Origin: Lachnospiraceae bacterium
GTDB taxonomy: Bacteria; Bacillota; Clostridia; Lachnospirales; Lachnospiraceae
Assembly (NCBI GenBank): GCA_025758065.1
Contig: CP107199.1
Coordinates: 3,011,501 to 3,075,500, forward strand
Direction: 5' to 3'
Length of the DNA: 64,000 nucleotides
Shown piece by piece: positions 36,460 to 45,321 of the stretch (positions are counted from its first letter, which is position 1; the number at the start of each line of letters is the position of its first letter). The position numbers were made by a program, and so were the translations under genes. Under the pieces are notes generated by a model, which was given only the letters and a program-made list of their open reading frames with translations, had not been told where the DNA came from and did not search any database.

Positions 36460-37755
36460 ATGTTAGATTTAAAGTTTGTCAGAGAAAATCCAGACATTGT
36501 AAAGCAGAATATTAAGAATAAATTTCAGGACAGCAAGCTGCCGCTGGTAGATGAGGTTATTGCGCTGGATGCAGAAAACCGCACTACCCAGAAGGAAGCA
36601 GATGATTTAAGAGCAAGCAGAAATAAACTGTCCAAGCAGATCGGTGCTCTTATGGGGCAGGACAAAAAGGAAGAAGCAGAGGAGGTTAAGAAGCAGGTTA
36701 GTGCTAACTCTGCAAGACTGACTGAATTAGAAGCAAAAGAAGCAGAACTTTCTGAAAAGATCTTAAAGATCATGATGACTATTCCTAATATCATCGATCC
36801 AAGCGTGCCGATTGGCAAAGATGACAGCCAGAATGTAGAGATTGAACGTTTTGGCGAGCCGGTAGTACCTGATTTTGAGATCCCATATCACACAGATATT
36901 ATGGAAAGCTTCAATGGCATTGACTTAGATGCAGCAAGAAGAGTAGCAGGAAACGGCTTCTACTACTTAATGGGTGATATCGCAAGACTGCATTCCGCAG
37001 TTATTGCGTATGCTAGGGATTTCATGATCAACCGTGGATTTACTTACTGTGTACCTCCTTTCATGATCCGCAGCAATGTAGTGACTGGCGTTATGAGCTT
37101 TGCTGAAATGGACGCTATGATGTACAAGATCGAGGGAGAAGACCTGTACCTGATCGGAACCAGTGAGCATTCCATGATCGGTAAGTTTATTGATACCATT
37201 ACTCCAGAGACACAGCTGCCGCTGACCCTGACCAGCTATTCTCCATGCTTCCGTAAGGAAAAAGGTGCCCATGGAATCGAGGAGAGAGGTGTATACCGTA
37301 TCCATCAGTTTGAGAAGCAGGAAATGATCGTTGTCTGCAAACCAGAAGAAAGCCCGATGTGGTATGATAAGCTGTGGCAGAACACAGTAGACCTGTTCCG
37401 TTCCATGGATATTCCGGTAAGAACCTTGGAGTGCTGTTCCGGTGACTTAGCCGACTTAAAGGTTAAGTCCTGCGACGTAGAGGCATGGTCTCCAAGACAG
37501 AAGAAGTATTTTGAAGTAGGAAGCTGCTCCAACTTAGGTGATGCCCAGGCACGCCGCTTAAAGATCCGTGTTCAGGGAGAAGATGGCACCAAGTATCTGG
37601 CTCACACTTTAAACAACACAGTAGTAGCTCCGCCACGTATGCTGATCGCATTCTTAGAGAACAACCTGCAGGCTGATGGTTCTGTACGTATTCCTGAGGT
37701 ATTAAGACCTTACATGGGCGGTATGGAAGCTATGGTTCCAAAGAATAACAAATAA
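36460..37755 (+). CDS. serS: Seryl-tRNA synthetase
   Basis: 431 residues. A long N-terminal antiparallel coiled coil (about 30-105) is followed by the class II core with FRKEKGAHGIEERGVYRIHQ (motif 2), YLIGTSEHSMIG and the late motif NNTVVAPPRMLIAFLEN. It charges tRNA-Ser. GGAGGAG precedes the ATG. No T-box was found in the 134-base gap upstream. Confidence 0.96.
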   Translation: MLDLKFVRENPDIVKQNIKNKFQDSKLPLVDEVIALDAENRTTQKEADDLRASRNKLSKQIGALMGQDKKEEAEEVKKQVSANSARLTELEAKEAELSEKILKIMMTIPNIIDPSVPIGKDDSQNVEIERFGEPVVPDFEIPYHTDIMESFNGIDLDAARRVAGNGFYYLMGDIARLHSAVIAYARDFMINRGFTYCVPPFMIRSNVVTGVMSFAEMDAMMYKIEGEDLYLIGTSEHSMIGKFIDTITPETQLPLTLTSYSPCFRKEKGAHGIEERGVYRIHQFEKQEMIVVCKPEESPMWYDKLWQNTVDLFRSMDIPVRTLECCSGDLADLKVKSCDVEAWSPRQKKYFEVGSCSNLGDAQARRLKIRVQGEDGTKYLAHTLNNTVVAPPRMLIAFLENNLQADGSVRIPEVLRPYMGGMEAMVPKNNK

Positions 37756-37766
37756 TGGGGTTTTTT

Positions 37767-38135
37767 ATGATCAAATTTAATCACTTCAATTTTAATGTAT
37801 TAGATCTTAATAAGAGCCTTGCTTTTTACAAAGAAGCATTAGGCCTGGAGCCAGTAAGGGAAAAAGATGCTTCTGACGGCTCTTTTAAGCTGGTTTACTT
37901 AGGTGATGGAGTTTCAGATTTCACACTGGAACTGACCTGGTTAAAAGACCGCACAGAGCCATATAATCTTGGAGAATGTGAGTTCCATCTGGCTTTTCAT
38001 GTAGATGATTACGATGGCATCCATAAAAAGCATGAGGAAATGGGCTGCATCTGCTACGAAAATCCGTCTATGGGAATCTATTTTATCACTGATCCTGATG
38101 GATACTGGATCGAGATCGTACCAGAACGTAAATAA
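37767..38135 (+). CDS. VOC-family protein, glyoxalase I-like
   Basis: 122 residues with the vicinal-oxygen-chelate pattern: FNHFNFNVLDLNKSLAFYKE, then HLAFHVDDYDGIHKKHEEMG and ITDPDGYWIEIVPE. It may be a lactoylglutathione lyase-type detoxification enzyme, though the thiol cofactor in this organism is unknown. ATG 37767 is preferred because homologues begin at this residue; ATG 37755 overlaps the serS stop and lacks a ribosome site. Confidence 0.85.
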   Translation: MIKFNHFNFNVLDLNKSLAFYKEALGLEPVREKDASDGSFKLVYLGDGVSDFTLELTWLKDRTEPYNLGECEFHLAFHVDDYDGIHKKHEEMGCICYENPSMGIYFITDPDGYWIEIVPERK

Positions 38136-38162
38136 GGGAATTAAATAAGAGAGAATACATGT

Positions 38163-38216
38163 AAAAAGACCAGACTTTTTATCCGGATAAAACGGATAAA
38201 TGTGTCTGGTCTTTTT
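38163..38216 (+). terminator. Intrinsic terminator after the VOC gene
   Basis: A perfect 13-bp stem (38163-38175 with 38204-38216) ends in TTTTT, with an inner ATCCG/CGGAT hairpin. Confidence 0.9.
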
Positions 38217-38227
38217 GCAGGACAAAT

Positions 38228-38258
38228 AAAAAAATCCCCCATCATCAGATGGGGGATT
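38228..38258 (-). terminator. Intrinsic terminator after pyrI
   Basis: A perfect 10-bp stem AATCCCCCAT/ATGGGGGATT (38233-38242 with 38249-38258). On the - strand it is followed by a T-run. It converges with the + strand terminator next to it. Confidence 0.9.
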
Positions 38259-38269
38259 AGGTATGTGTC

Positions 38270-38701
38270 TTATTTAAAATCGCTGTATTTTTCTTCACAG
38301 TACTGGCAGCGATATGTCTCTGTCTTTTCATCACTAAGATAGAAGATATGAGGCAGTTCCTGCTCAATAGAGGTAATGCAGCGAGGATTCTTGCAGTGGA
38401 TCACGTTGGTGATCTTTTTAGGAAGCTTTAATGCTTTCTTTTCTGCAATGTGATCATCCTTGATGATATTAACAGTGATGGTATGATCAATGTATCCTAA
38501 GATATCCAGATCAACCTTATCCAGTCCGCCTTCGATCTTAATGATGTCCTTGCGGCCCATTTTATTGCTTCGTGCATTCTTGATGATAGCTACCTGGCAG
38601 TCTAATTTATCAAGACCTAAGTGGTAGTAGATATCAAGGCTTTTTCCAGCCTCAATATGGTCAAGTACGATTCCTTCTTTTAATCCGCTGATATTTAACA
38701 T
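38270..38701 (-). CDS. pyrI: Aspartate carbamoyltransferase regulatory subunit
   Basis: 143 residues. An N-terminal allosteric domain (GIVLDHIEAGKSLDIYYHLG) is followed by a zinc domain with four cysteines, CKNPRC and CQYC. It binds nucleotides and tunes PyrB. It overlaps the pyrB end by 7 bases, so the two are co-translated. Confidence 0.96.
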   Translation of the reverse strand: MLNISGLKEGIVLDHIEAGKSLDIYYHLGLDKLDCQVAIIKNARSNKMGRKDIIKIEGGLDKVDLDILGYIDHTITVNIIKDDHIAEKKALKLPKKITNVIHCKNPRCITSIEQELPHIFYLSDEKTETYRCQYCEEKYSDFK

Positions 38702-39618
38702 GGCTTTTCTACCTCCAGTAATGTCATGATCAGAGCCATACGAACATATACGCCGTACTGTGCCTGTCTGAAATAAGCAGCTCTTGGGTCGTCATCTACT
38801 TCTACAGAGATCTCATTTACTCTTGGAAGTGGATGGAGAACAAACATATCATCCTTTGCCATTGCCATTCTCTTCTTGTCTAAGATGTAGCAGTCTTTTA
38901 AGCGGATATAATCCTCTTCGTTGAAGAAACGCTCCTTCTGCACACGGGTCATGTACAGGATATCCAGCTGGCCGATGGAATCATCCAGACTGCCGATTTC
39001 TTCAAATGGAATGTTATTAGCAATCAGAACGTCCTCACGGATGCTGTCAGGGATACGAAGCTCAGGCGGGGAGATGAGAATAAATTTTATACCTGGATAG
39101 CGGACCATGGCATTGATCAGTGAGTGGACGGTACGGCCAAATTTTAAGTCACCGCACAGGCCAATGGTTAAGTTATCCAGACGACCTTTTAATGAACGGA
39201 TGGTCATAAGGTCTGTTAAAGTCTGTGTTGGATGCTGGTGTCCGCCGTCACCTGCGTTGATGACCGGGATACGTGCTTTCTGTGCAGCTACATAAGCAGC
39301 ACCTTCTTTTGGATGACGCATAGCGCAGATATCTGCATAGCAGGAAATCATGCGGATGGTATCAGCAACGCTTTCGCCCTTTGATGCAGAACTGGAATTA
39401 GCAGATGAAAAACCTAAAACATTTCCGCCAAGGTTTAACATAGCAGCTTCAAAGCTTAAACGTGTACGGGTACTTGGCTCATAGAATAATGTAGCCAGCT
39501 TCTTGCCGTCGCAGACATGGGCATATTTTGGAAGGTTGCTTTCAATGTCCCTTGCCAGCGCCAGAAGATCATCAATCTCCTCCACAGAGAAGTCTAAGGG
39601 ATTCAATAAGTGTCTCAT
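38695..39618 (-). CDS. pyrB: Aspartate carbamoyltransferase catalytic subunit
   Basis: 307 residues. It makes carbamoyl-aspartate in pyrimidine synthesis. Carbamoyl-phosphate binding motifs FYEPSTRTRLSFEAA and NAGDGGHQHPTQTL are present, with HPLPRVNEI near the C-terminus. AAGGAG precedes the ATG. It has a leader of about 100 bases; no PyrR-type site was recognised. Confidence 0.97.
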   Translation of the reverse strand: MRHLLNPLDFSVEEIDDLLALARDIESNLPKYAHVCDGKKLATLFYEPSTRTRLSFEAAMLNLGGNVLGFSSANSSSASKGESVADTIRMISCYADICAMRHPKEGAAYVAAQKARIPVINAGDGGHQHPTQTLTDLMTIRSLKGRLDNLTIGLCGDLKFGRTVHSLINAMVRYPGIKFILISPPELRIPDSIREDVLIANNIPFEEIGSLDDSIGQLDILYMTRVQKERFFNEEDYIRLKDCYILDKKRMAMAKDDMFVLHPLPRVNEISVEVDDDPRAAYFRQAQYGVYVRMALIMTLLEVEKPC

Positions 39619-39732
39619 GTGATTCTCCTTTGCCTTTTATATTCAATTACATGATTTTGGGAAATACTTCAGCACTGAACCAGTGCGACAGCTGATCTTA
39701 GTCAGAATGGCACTGATTATGTGCCTCGACAT

Positions 39733-39761
39733 ATTCTTACATAAAACTCATAGGAAGTCAA
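39733..39761 (-). promoter_or_regulatory. Candidate pyrBI promoter
   Basis: On the - strand TTGACT (39761-39756) is followed after 17 bases by AAGAAT (39738-39733) with an extended TGT. The -10 match is weak. A GCACTG-GTT-CAGTGC hairpin lies in the leader at 39672-39686. Confidence 0.45.
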
Positions 39762-39873
39762 GCGCAATTATGAAAAATTGTAAAAAATCGTTAAAAGTAT
39801 CGTCTTGTTAGCAGAGTAAGAAATATTTAAGGAACTTTCAAGGAAAAACAGAGAGCCTGAATGAAGATACTAT

Positions 39874-40177
39874 GATATAATGAGCGCAGGGAAAAACAAG
39901 CGGCTGCGCAGCAGACATTTGTTTTTCACAAGCCATTAACGAACGAATCGCCTGCGCAAGCAGGCAGTAGAGCGCGTCAGCGCGGGATTCGTGAGTTTAA
40001 GATATAATGAGCGCAGGGAAAAACAAGCGGCTGCGCAGCAGACATTTGTTTTTCACAAGCCATTAACGAACGAATCGCCTGCGTAAGCAGGCAGTGGAGC
40101 GCGTCAGCGCGGGATTCGTGAGTTTATAATGAGTCCAAAAGAAAAACAAGCGACTATAGCAGAAAGGAGCGTTTGTT
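39874..40177. repeat. Tandem 127-bp repeat, two full units and a degenerate third
   Basis: Unit 1 is 39874-40000 and unit 2 is 40001-40127, differing at about two bases. A partial third unit (40126-40177) keeps TAATGAG and GAAAAACAAGCG, and merges into the ribosome site and start of the next gene. Each unit has GAAAAACAA pairing with TTGTTTTTC, and a second structure with outer ACGAATC/GATTCGT enclosing GCCTGC/GCAGGC and CGCG hairpins. Unit 1 begins with an extended -10-like TGATATAAT. Confidence 0.92.
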
Positions 40178-40900
40178 TTGAATGTAGAAGATCAAAAAGA
40201 AGAGTCTGCGGTCATCCGCGTAAAAGACCTTTATAAGATATATCGTGTAGGAGAAACAAAAGTCCGGGCTTTAAACGGTGTCAGCTTTGAAATCCCAAAA
40301 GGTGAATTTGTAGCTATAGTAGGAACCTCAGGTTCCGGTAAGTCCACTCTTTTAAATATGCTGGCGGGATTGGAAAAGCCTACCAAAGGTGAGATCCTCA
40401 TTGGAAATGTACATATAGAAAAATTAACAGAAAAACAGTTAGTGGCTTTCCGCCGCGAAAAAGTAGGTTTTATCTTTCAGTCATATAACCTTTTAAATAC
40501 CATGAACGCCATAGAAAATGTGGCTCTTCCTCTGGCATTTAGAGGGGTTCCAAAGAAGGAACGCCTGAAAGAAGCCAGAGAATACATGGAACTGGTAGGA
40601 GTAGGCAAACAGGAAAAGCATATGCCTAACCAAATGTCAGGAGGACAGCAGCAGAGGGTAGGTATTGCCAGGGCTTTAGTAGTAAAACCCCAGATCATCT
40701 TTGCAGATGAGCCTACAGGAAACCTGGATTCCAAAACTACCATGGAGGTATTGCAGCTGATGCAGAGAATTGTAAAAGAACAGGACCAGACCCTTGTTAT
40801 GGTCACACATGACAATAACCTGGCTTCCTATGCGGACCGCCGGATACGGATTGTAGACGGTAAGATCGTAAATATAGAAGTGGGTCAGAGGAGAGAATGA
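40178..40900 (+). CDS. ABC transporter ATP-binding protein, MacB/LolD type
   Basis: 240 residues. Walker A GTSGSGKSTLLN, Q-loop FIFQSYNLLNT, signature MSGGQQQRVGIARAL, Walker B IIFADEPTGNLDS and the switch VTHD. It has the short linear form seen with FtsX-type permeases, so it probably drives mechanical work or efflux rather than import. The TTG start is placed 8 bases after AAAGGAG, inside the last repeat unit. It is first of a three-gene operon. Confidence 0.93.
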   Translation: MNVEDQKEESAVIRVKDLYKIYRVGETKVRALNGVSFEIPKGEFVAIVGTSGSGKSTLLNMLAGLEKPTKGEILIGNVHIEKLTEKQLVAFRREKVGFIFQSYNLLNTMNAIENVALPLAFRGVPKKERLKEAREYMELVGVGKQEKHMPNQMSGGQQQRVGIARALVVKPQIIFADEPTGNLDSKTTMEVLQLMQRIVKEQDQTLVMVTHDNNLASYADRRIRIVDGKIVNIEVGQRRE

Positions 40901-40902
40901 GA

Positions 40903-42735
40903 ATGAAAAACAATGTATGGGAAAAAATGGCGCTTTTAGCCGTTATATGGATATTTGCTGCCGTCAGCAGCTTAAGTGCTTATGCCGGTGACTTCAAACT
41001 GGGCTATAACACCAATGCCAGCAGCAATGACTATATATTTACCACCAAGGCACCAAAGGGGAATATTGGTAAATCCATGAGCATTCCTTTCCGCATCCGC
41101 GCCACAGATGAAGATATGAACAATCTGCGTGTCAGTCTTCTTGAGACCAGTGATTTTCAACAGATTGAGAGCAGCGGGGACAGTGATTATACCATTGACT
41201 ATTATCCGTTTGAGATCATGGAGACTACATTTACTGCCAAACATGTAGGAAATATTAAGGCAGGAAATGTAAAAAGCGTTTCTTTATCTGCCAGAGTGCG
41301 CCGTGATGCAGGCCAGGGATATTACAGTATCCCGATCCAGTTAGAATGGGATGGCGGTTCTGATGTAGATTATATTAATATCTGGATCTCTACCAGCACC
41401 TCTTCCTCAGCAGACGATGAAGAAGATAAAAAAGAAGGAAATTATTTTGTAATAGGCGAAAATCAGTCCACTCCCAGAGGCATTTATCCCAATGTCCTTG
41501 ATTTTGATGTAAATTTCCGTAATAAGAGGGAGACCACTGCCCAGGATGTCACTATATCCATGGGATTATCTGAGGACGATGCTAAATTCCCGTTTGAGAT
41601 CAATGACGGTAACTATGACCGCACTTACGACCGGATCCAGCCGGGAGAAAGCGTTTCTGCTCATTACAGCATGGCGATCCGGAAAGATTCCTATACCGGG
41701 TATTATCCTATTAAATTTACCATTACCTTCCGTTTAAGCTCTGAAGGTGATCTTCATACGGAAGAAAATACATTCTTTGTTCACGTAATATCCAAGGACA
41801 AAGAAGATGATCTTCGCGATTTTGATGCCAATGACCGTACCAAGGCCCGGGTGGTCGTAGACAGCTATCGCACAGAACCTTCTGACGTGTACGCAGGAGA
41901 AGAGTTTGACCTGATTTTAAACATGAAAAATGCTTCTTCGGCTGTACCGGCCAGCAATATTTTGTTTAACCTGGAGTCAGAAAAGGTTTCTGACAGTGCT
42001 GTTTTCACCACAGAAAGCGGAACTGCCTCTAAAGTAGTTAATTCTCTGGCACCGGGAGAAAGTACTGAAGTCCGGGCGCATTTTACAGCCAAAGCAGGTG
42101 TTGACCAGCGTTCCTATGGCATTACGGTAAAAGAAAAATATGACAGCCCTGAATTCAAGAATGCAGAAGAGAGCATTATCGTGGATATCCCGGTAAAGCA
42201 GTATGCAAGACTGAGTACCAGCAATATGGATGTAATGCCTGATTCTATGACCGTAGGTTCTGAATCCAATGTTATGTTCGGCATCAACAATACAGGAAAA
42301 GTAGTTCTTTATAATGTAACGGTCAATTTTGAAGCAGATTCCATTAAGCCAACGGACTATTATGTAGGAAATATCAAGCCAGGTGAAACAGGAAATGTAG
42401 ATACCATGCTTTCAGGTGTAGCAGCCACTGCAGACGATGGTACGGTGCGCGTGGTCATTAACTATGAAGATGAAAATGGCCAGCCGGCGGAGCCGGTGGA
42501 AAAGGAACTGACGCTTCTGGTGGAGGAAGATGTGCAGGAAGACTGGAATATGGATATGCCTGAAGATGTGGATGCTTCTGGACAGGCAGCTTCAGAAGCC
42601 AATAATAAGCTTCTTTTAGCAGGCGGAGGTGCCGTTTTGGTGGCTGTTATTGCAGCAGCTGTATTTACGGTGAAGTTCATTAAAAAGCGCAAAGAAGCAA
42701 AACAGCAAAAGGATGATGAAAATGAGATTTCCTGA
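40903..42735 (+). CDS. Secreted, membrane-anchored protein with CARDB-like domains
   Basis: 610 residues. A signal peptide (MALLAVIWIFAAVSSLSAYA), then several beta-rich domains with repeated motifs such as LAPGESTEVRAHF and IKPGETGNVD, as in CARDB/COG1361 proteins. A C-terminal membrane helix near 571-592 is followed by a basic tail. ATG 40903 has AGGAG at better spacing than ATG 40897. It lies between the ATPase and permease, so it probably acts as the external part of the same machine, in place of a MacA-type adaptor. Confidence 0.8.
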   Translation: MKNNVWEKMALLAVIWIFAAVSSLSAYAGDFKLGYNTNASSNDYIFTTKAPKGNIGKSMSIPFRIRATDEDMNNLRVSLLETSDFQQIESSGDSDYTIDYYPFEIMETTFTAKHVGNIKAGNVKSVSLSARVRRDAGQGYYSIPIQLEWDGGSDVDYINIWISTSTSSSADDEEDKKEGNYFVIGENQSTPRGIYPNVLDFDVNFRNKRETTAQDVTISMGLSEDDAKFPFEINDGNYDRTYDRIQPGESVSAHYSMAIRKDSYTGYYPIKFTITFRLSSEGDLHTEENTFFVHVISKDKEDDLRDFDANDRTKARVVVDSYRTEPSDVYAGEEFDLILNMKNASSAVPASNILFNLESEKVSDSAVFTTESGTASKVVNSLAPGESTEVRAHFTAKAGVDQRSYGITVKEKYDSPEFKNAEESIIVDIPVKQYARLSTSNMDVMPDSMTVGSESNVMFGINNTGKVVLYNVTVNFEADSIKPTDYYVGNIKPGETGNVDTMLSGVAATADDGTVRVVINYEDENGQPAEPVEKELTLLVEEDVQEDWNMDMPEDVDASGQAASEANNKLLLAGGGAVLVAVIAAAVFTVKFIKKRKEAKQQKDDENEIS

Positions 42736-44113
42736 TCTTCTGATGATGAGTGTCAATAACCTGCGCAGGAGAAAATTAAGGACTTTTCTTACTGTTTTAG
42801 GTGTTATCATAGGTACGGCTTCCATTGTAGTCATGGTTTCGTTGGGAATCGGTTTAAATGAGATGACCATGGAGCAGATCGCTTCCTGGGGAAGTCTGAC
42901 TACTATAGAAGTATATGCAAATGATAATGGAAGCTCTGTAAGGATCGTTGGAGGTTCAAGCCTTTCTTCTTCCTCATCTAAAAGCGGGGACACATCTTAT
43001 ATTACCGATGAGGTGATCGCAGACTTCCAGAAGATCCCTTATGTAACAGGGGTTTCACCGGTACTGGAAATGAATGTGCTGATGCGTCAGGGAGCTTACG
43101 AAGCCCAGTATATCAGTTTAACTGGTGTCAGCCAGTCTTATTTAGAACAATTGAACTTAGGAGAAGGACGCATCCCGGCTTCTGGTGAAATGGGAATGGT
43201 TTTTGGAAATGGTGTACTCCAGCGTTTTACCAATGCGAAAACAGGCAAAGGTTACTGGGATACAGGAGAACTGCCTGATGTGGATCTTATGGGAAAACCG
43301 GTCTTTGTAGTTTTTGACATGGATGCTTATTACCAGAGTCAGGGAGGCGGCACCGGAGATGACGGAAACAGCGTAAAACCACCGAAAAAGTATATGATCC
43401 CGGTCACAGGTTTGATTGCCGGTGGAATTGATGAATGGAGTAACTATTCCTGGTCTGTATATACAGATATTGATGGATTAAAGGAGCAGTTGAAAAAAGC
43501 CTTTAAAAAAGGAACGGTTATTCCCGGACAACCCACTAATAAAAAGGGCAAACCATTAAATTATATTGTATACAACAGCGCAGAGATTTTTGTAGATGAT
43601 ATGGAACATGTGGCCCAGGTGCAGAAGATCCTGGCAGATAAGGGCTATCAGGTCAACAGCCAGATGGACTGGCTGGAAAGTTCCAGACAGCAGTCCAATA
43701 TGGTACAGGCAGTTCTTGGTGGAATCGGTGCAGTATCTTTGTTTGTGGCAGCCATCGGTATTGCCAACACCATGATGATGTCCATTTATGAGAGGACCAA
43801 AGAAATCGGTGTTATGAAGGTCTTAGGCTGTGATATGGGAAATATCCGCAGTATGTTCCTTATTGAATCCGGCTTTATCGGTTTTATGGGTGGCGTGCTG
43901 GGAGCGCTGTTAAGCTATGGAGTGTCTGTGATAGTCAACCGTTTTGTAAGTATGTCTGATATGATGGGAATGAGCGGAAATCTGTCAAGGATTCCTTTAT
44001 GGCTGGCTTTTGCAGCTATTGGTTTTGCTGTTTTTGTGGGTATGGCAGCTGGTTTTATGCCTGCTATGCGTGCTATGAAATTAAGTCCGCTGGCAGCGAT
44101 CCGAAACGAATAA
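42722..44113 (+). CDS. ABC transporter permease, MacB/FtsX type
   Basis: 463 residues. One N-terminal helix (TFLTVLGVIIGTASIVVMVSL), a large extracellular domain with a serine-rich loop (SSLSSSSSKSGD), then three C-terminal helices including GGIGAVSLFVAAIGIANTM. This is the MacB_PCD-FtsX plan. It overlaps the preceding gene by 14 bases. ATG 42722 is chosen among three close ATGs by ribosome-site spacing (AAAAGGA ending at 42713). Confidence 0.92.
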   Translation: MRFPDLLMMSVNNLRRRKLRTFLTVLGVIIGTASIVVMVSLGIGLNEMTMEQIASWGSLTTIEVYANDNGSSVRIVGGSSLSSSSSKSGDTSYITDEVIADFQKIPYVTGVSPVLEMNVLMRQGAYEAQYISLTGVSQSYLEQLNLGEGRIPASGEMGMVFGNGVLQRFTNAKTGKGYWDTGELPDVDLMGKPVFVVFDMDAYYQSQGGGTGDDGNSVKPPKKYMIPVTGLIAGGIDEWSNYSWSVYTDIDGLKEQLKKAFKKGTVIPGQPTNKKGKPLNYIVYNSAEIFVDDMEHVAQVQKILADKGYQVNSQMDWLESSRQQSNMVQAVLGGIGAVSLFVAAIGIANTMMMSIYERTKEIGVMKVLGCDMGNIRSMFLIESGFIGFMGGVLGALLSYGVSVIVNRFVSMSDMMGMSGNLSRIPLWLAFAAIGFAVFVGMAAGFMPAMRAMKLSPLAAIRNE

Positions 44114-44195
44114 AAGAACAAACAGTATCTGATCCAGACAAGGAAGTAAGATGGAATCATAAGAAAAACTAATAAGTAAAACTTCTAAAAAGCAC

Positions 44196-44224
44196 TTGCA
44201 TTATTAGTAAAAAGCATATATATT
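44196..44224 (+). promoter_or_regulatory. Promoter of the ZTP riboswitch transcript
   Basis: TTGCAT (44196-44201) and TATATT (44219-44224) are 17 bases apart, directly before the riboswitch aptamer. Confidence 0.7.
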
Positions 44225-44231
44225 AAAAGCA

Positions 44232-44350
44232 GTTAGAGAGCACAGCGTGTGACTGGCGGAAAGTGGATCAACCACAGGGAGCACGCAGAAAGTGAGAGCC
44301 GTCCGCCTGGGCACGAAATGATGTTATTCGTGTACAGGTGGGCGGTTTTT
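44232..44350 (+). promoter_or_regulatory. ZTP riboswitch (pfl motif) with terminator
   Basis: GTGTGACTGGCGG, GTGGA...ACCAC, GGGAGC and the conserved AGCCGTCCGCCTGGGCA appear in order, which is the pfl/ZTP aptamer. An expression-platform hairpin (44303-44345, CCGCCT with GGTGGGCGG) followed by TTTTT overlaps the aptamer's 3' part. ZTP or ZMP, which build up when 10-formyl-folate is short, should turn on the downstream purine genes. Confidence 0.95.
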
Positions 44351-44373
44351 ATTAAATTCAGGAGGACTTTACT

Positions 44374-45087
44374 ATGTATATGAAAAATCTGGAACAGGAA
44401 TTAAAAGAAAATGCATATCCGGGCCGCGGCATTGTTATCGGTGAAAGCAAAGACGGAAAAACAGCTGTCACTGCTTATTTTATCATGGGGCGCAGTTCAA
44501 ACAGCCGTAACCGTGTTTTTGTGGAAGAAGGAGAGGGCATCCGTACCCAGGCGTTTGATCCTGCAAAATTAGAAGATCCAAGCCTGATCATTTATGCACC
44601 GGTCCGCGTACTGGGAAATAAGACTATTGTTACAAATGGCGATCAGACTGATACCATTTATGAGGGAATGGATCATCAGCTTACCTTTGAACAGTCTCTT
44701 CGCAGCCGTGAGTTTGAGCCAGATGCTCCAAACTATACACCACGTATTTCCGGTGTGCTCCATGTGGAAAATAAAAAATACAGCTATGCAATGTCCATTT
44801 TAAAGAGCAACCAGGGAAATCCGGATTCCTGTCTGCGTTTTACATTTGCATATGAGAATCCGGTTCCTGGAATGGGTCATTTTATCCATACATATATGCA
44901 TGACGGCAGTCCGCTTCCAAGTTTTGAGGGAGAACCAAAGCCTGTAGAAATCGATGGTACGATTGATGAATTTACAGATAAGGTATGGAACAGTTTAAAC
45001 GAAGACAACAAGGTGTCCCTGTTCGTGCGTTTTATTGATATTGAAACAGGTAAATGGGAGACTCGTATTGTAAATAAAAATCAGTAA
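44374..45087 (+). CDS. purO: IMP cyclohydrolase, PurO type
   Basis: 237 residues. It resembles the archaeal-type IMP cyclohydrolase rather than the PurH N-terminal domain: YPGRGIVIGESKDGKTAVTA, IMGRSSNSRNRVF and YTPRISGVL. It closes FAICAR to IMP, the last step of purine synthesis. AGGAGG at 44360-44365 sets ATG 44374. It sits directly under ZTP riboswitch control and is followed by a stand-alone AICAR transformylase, which completes the pathway. Confidence 0.9.
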   Translation: MYMKNLEQELKENAYPGRGIVIGESKDGKTAVTAYFIMGRSSNSRNRVFVEEGEGIRTQAFDPAKLEDPSLIIYAPVRVLGNKTIVTNGDQTDTIYEGMDHQLTFEQSLRSREFEPDAPNYTPRISGVLHVENKKYSYAMSILKSNQGNPDSCLRFTFAYENPVPGMGHFIHTYMHDGSPLPSFEGEPKPVEIDGTIDEFTDKVWNSLNEDNKVSLFVRFIDIETGKWETRIVNKNQ

Positions 45088-45090
45088 GGA

Positions 45091-45255
45091 CTAGTATAAT
45101 CCACAATAATTATCCGCCCCTTTCACTTGTCTAAATTTCCATCTGCCGCGTCAGCTTCAATCGACGATGCTACCGGCATCGCCTCATTCAGCTTCCTTGC
45201 ACATGAAAATTTATCCTGCGTGTAATGGATCGGTAATTATCGTGGATTATACTAG
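45091..45255. repeat. 165-bp CTAG-bounded palindromic element, copy A
   Basis: Left arm CTAGTATAATCCACAATAAT (45091-45110) and right arm ATTATCGTGGATTATACTAG (45236-45255) pair almost fully. ACTTGTCT lies at offset 34. It begins 3 bases after the purO stop. Positions 45252-45271 (CTAGTACATCGATGTACTGG) look like copy C collapsed to its two outer ends. Confidence 0.9.
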
Positions 45256-45321
45256 TACATCGATGTACTGGAAGCTGTGTAAAACTTTGAAAGCACATTT
45301 TGAAAAAAAGGAGAACTTCAC

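Noticed and set aside
39874..40127. Possible CRISPR array
   Set aside because: There are only two units of 127 bp directly abutting, with no spacers and no cas genes.
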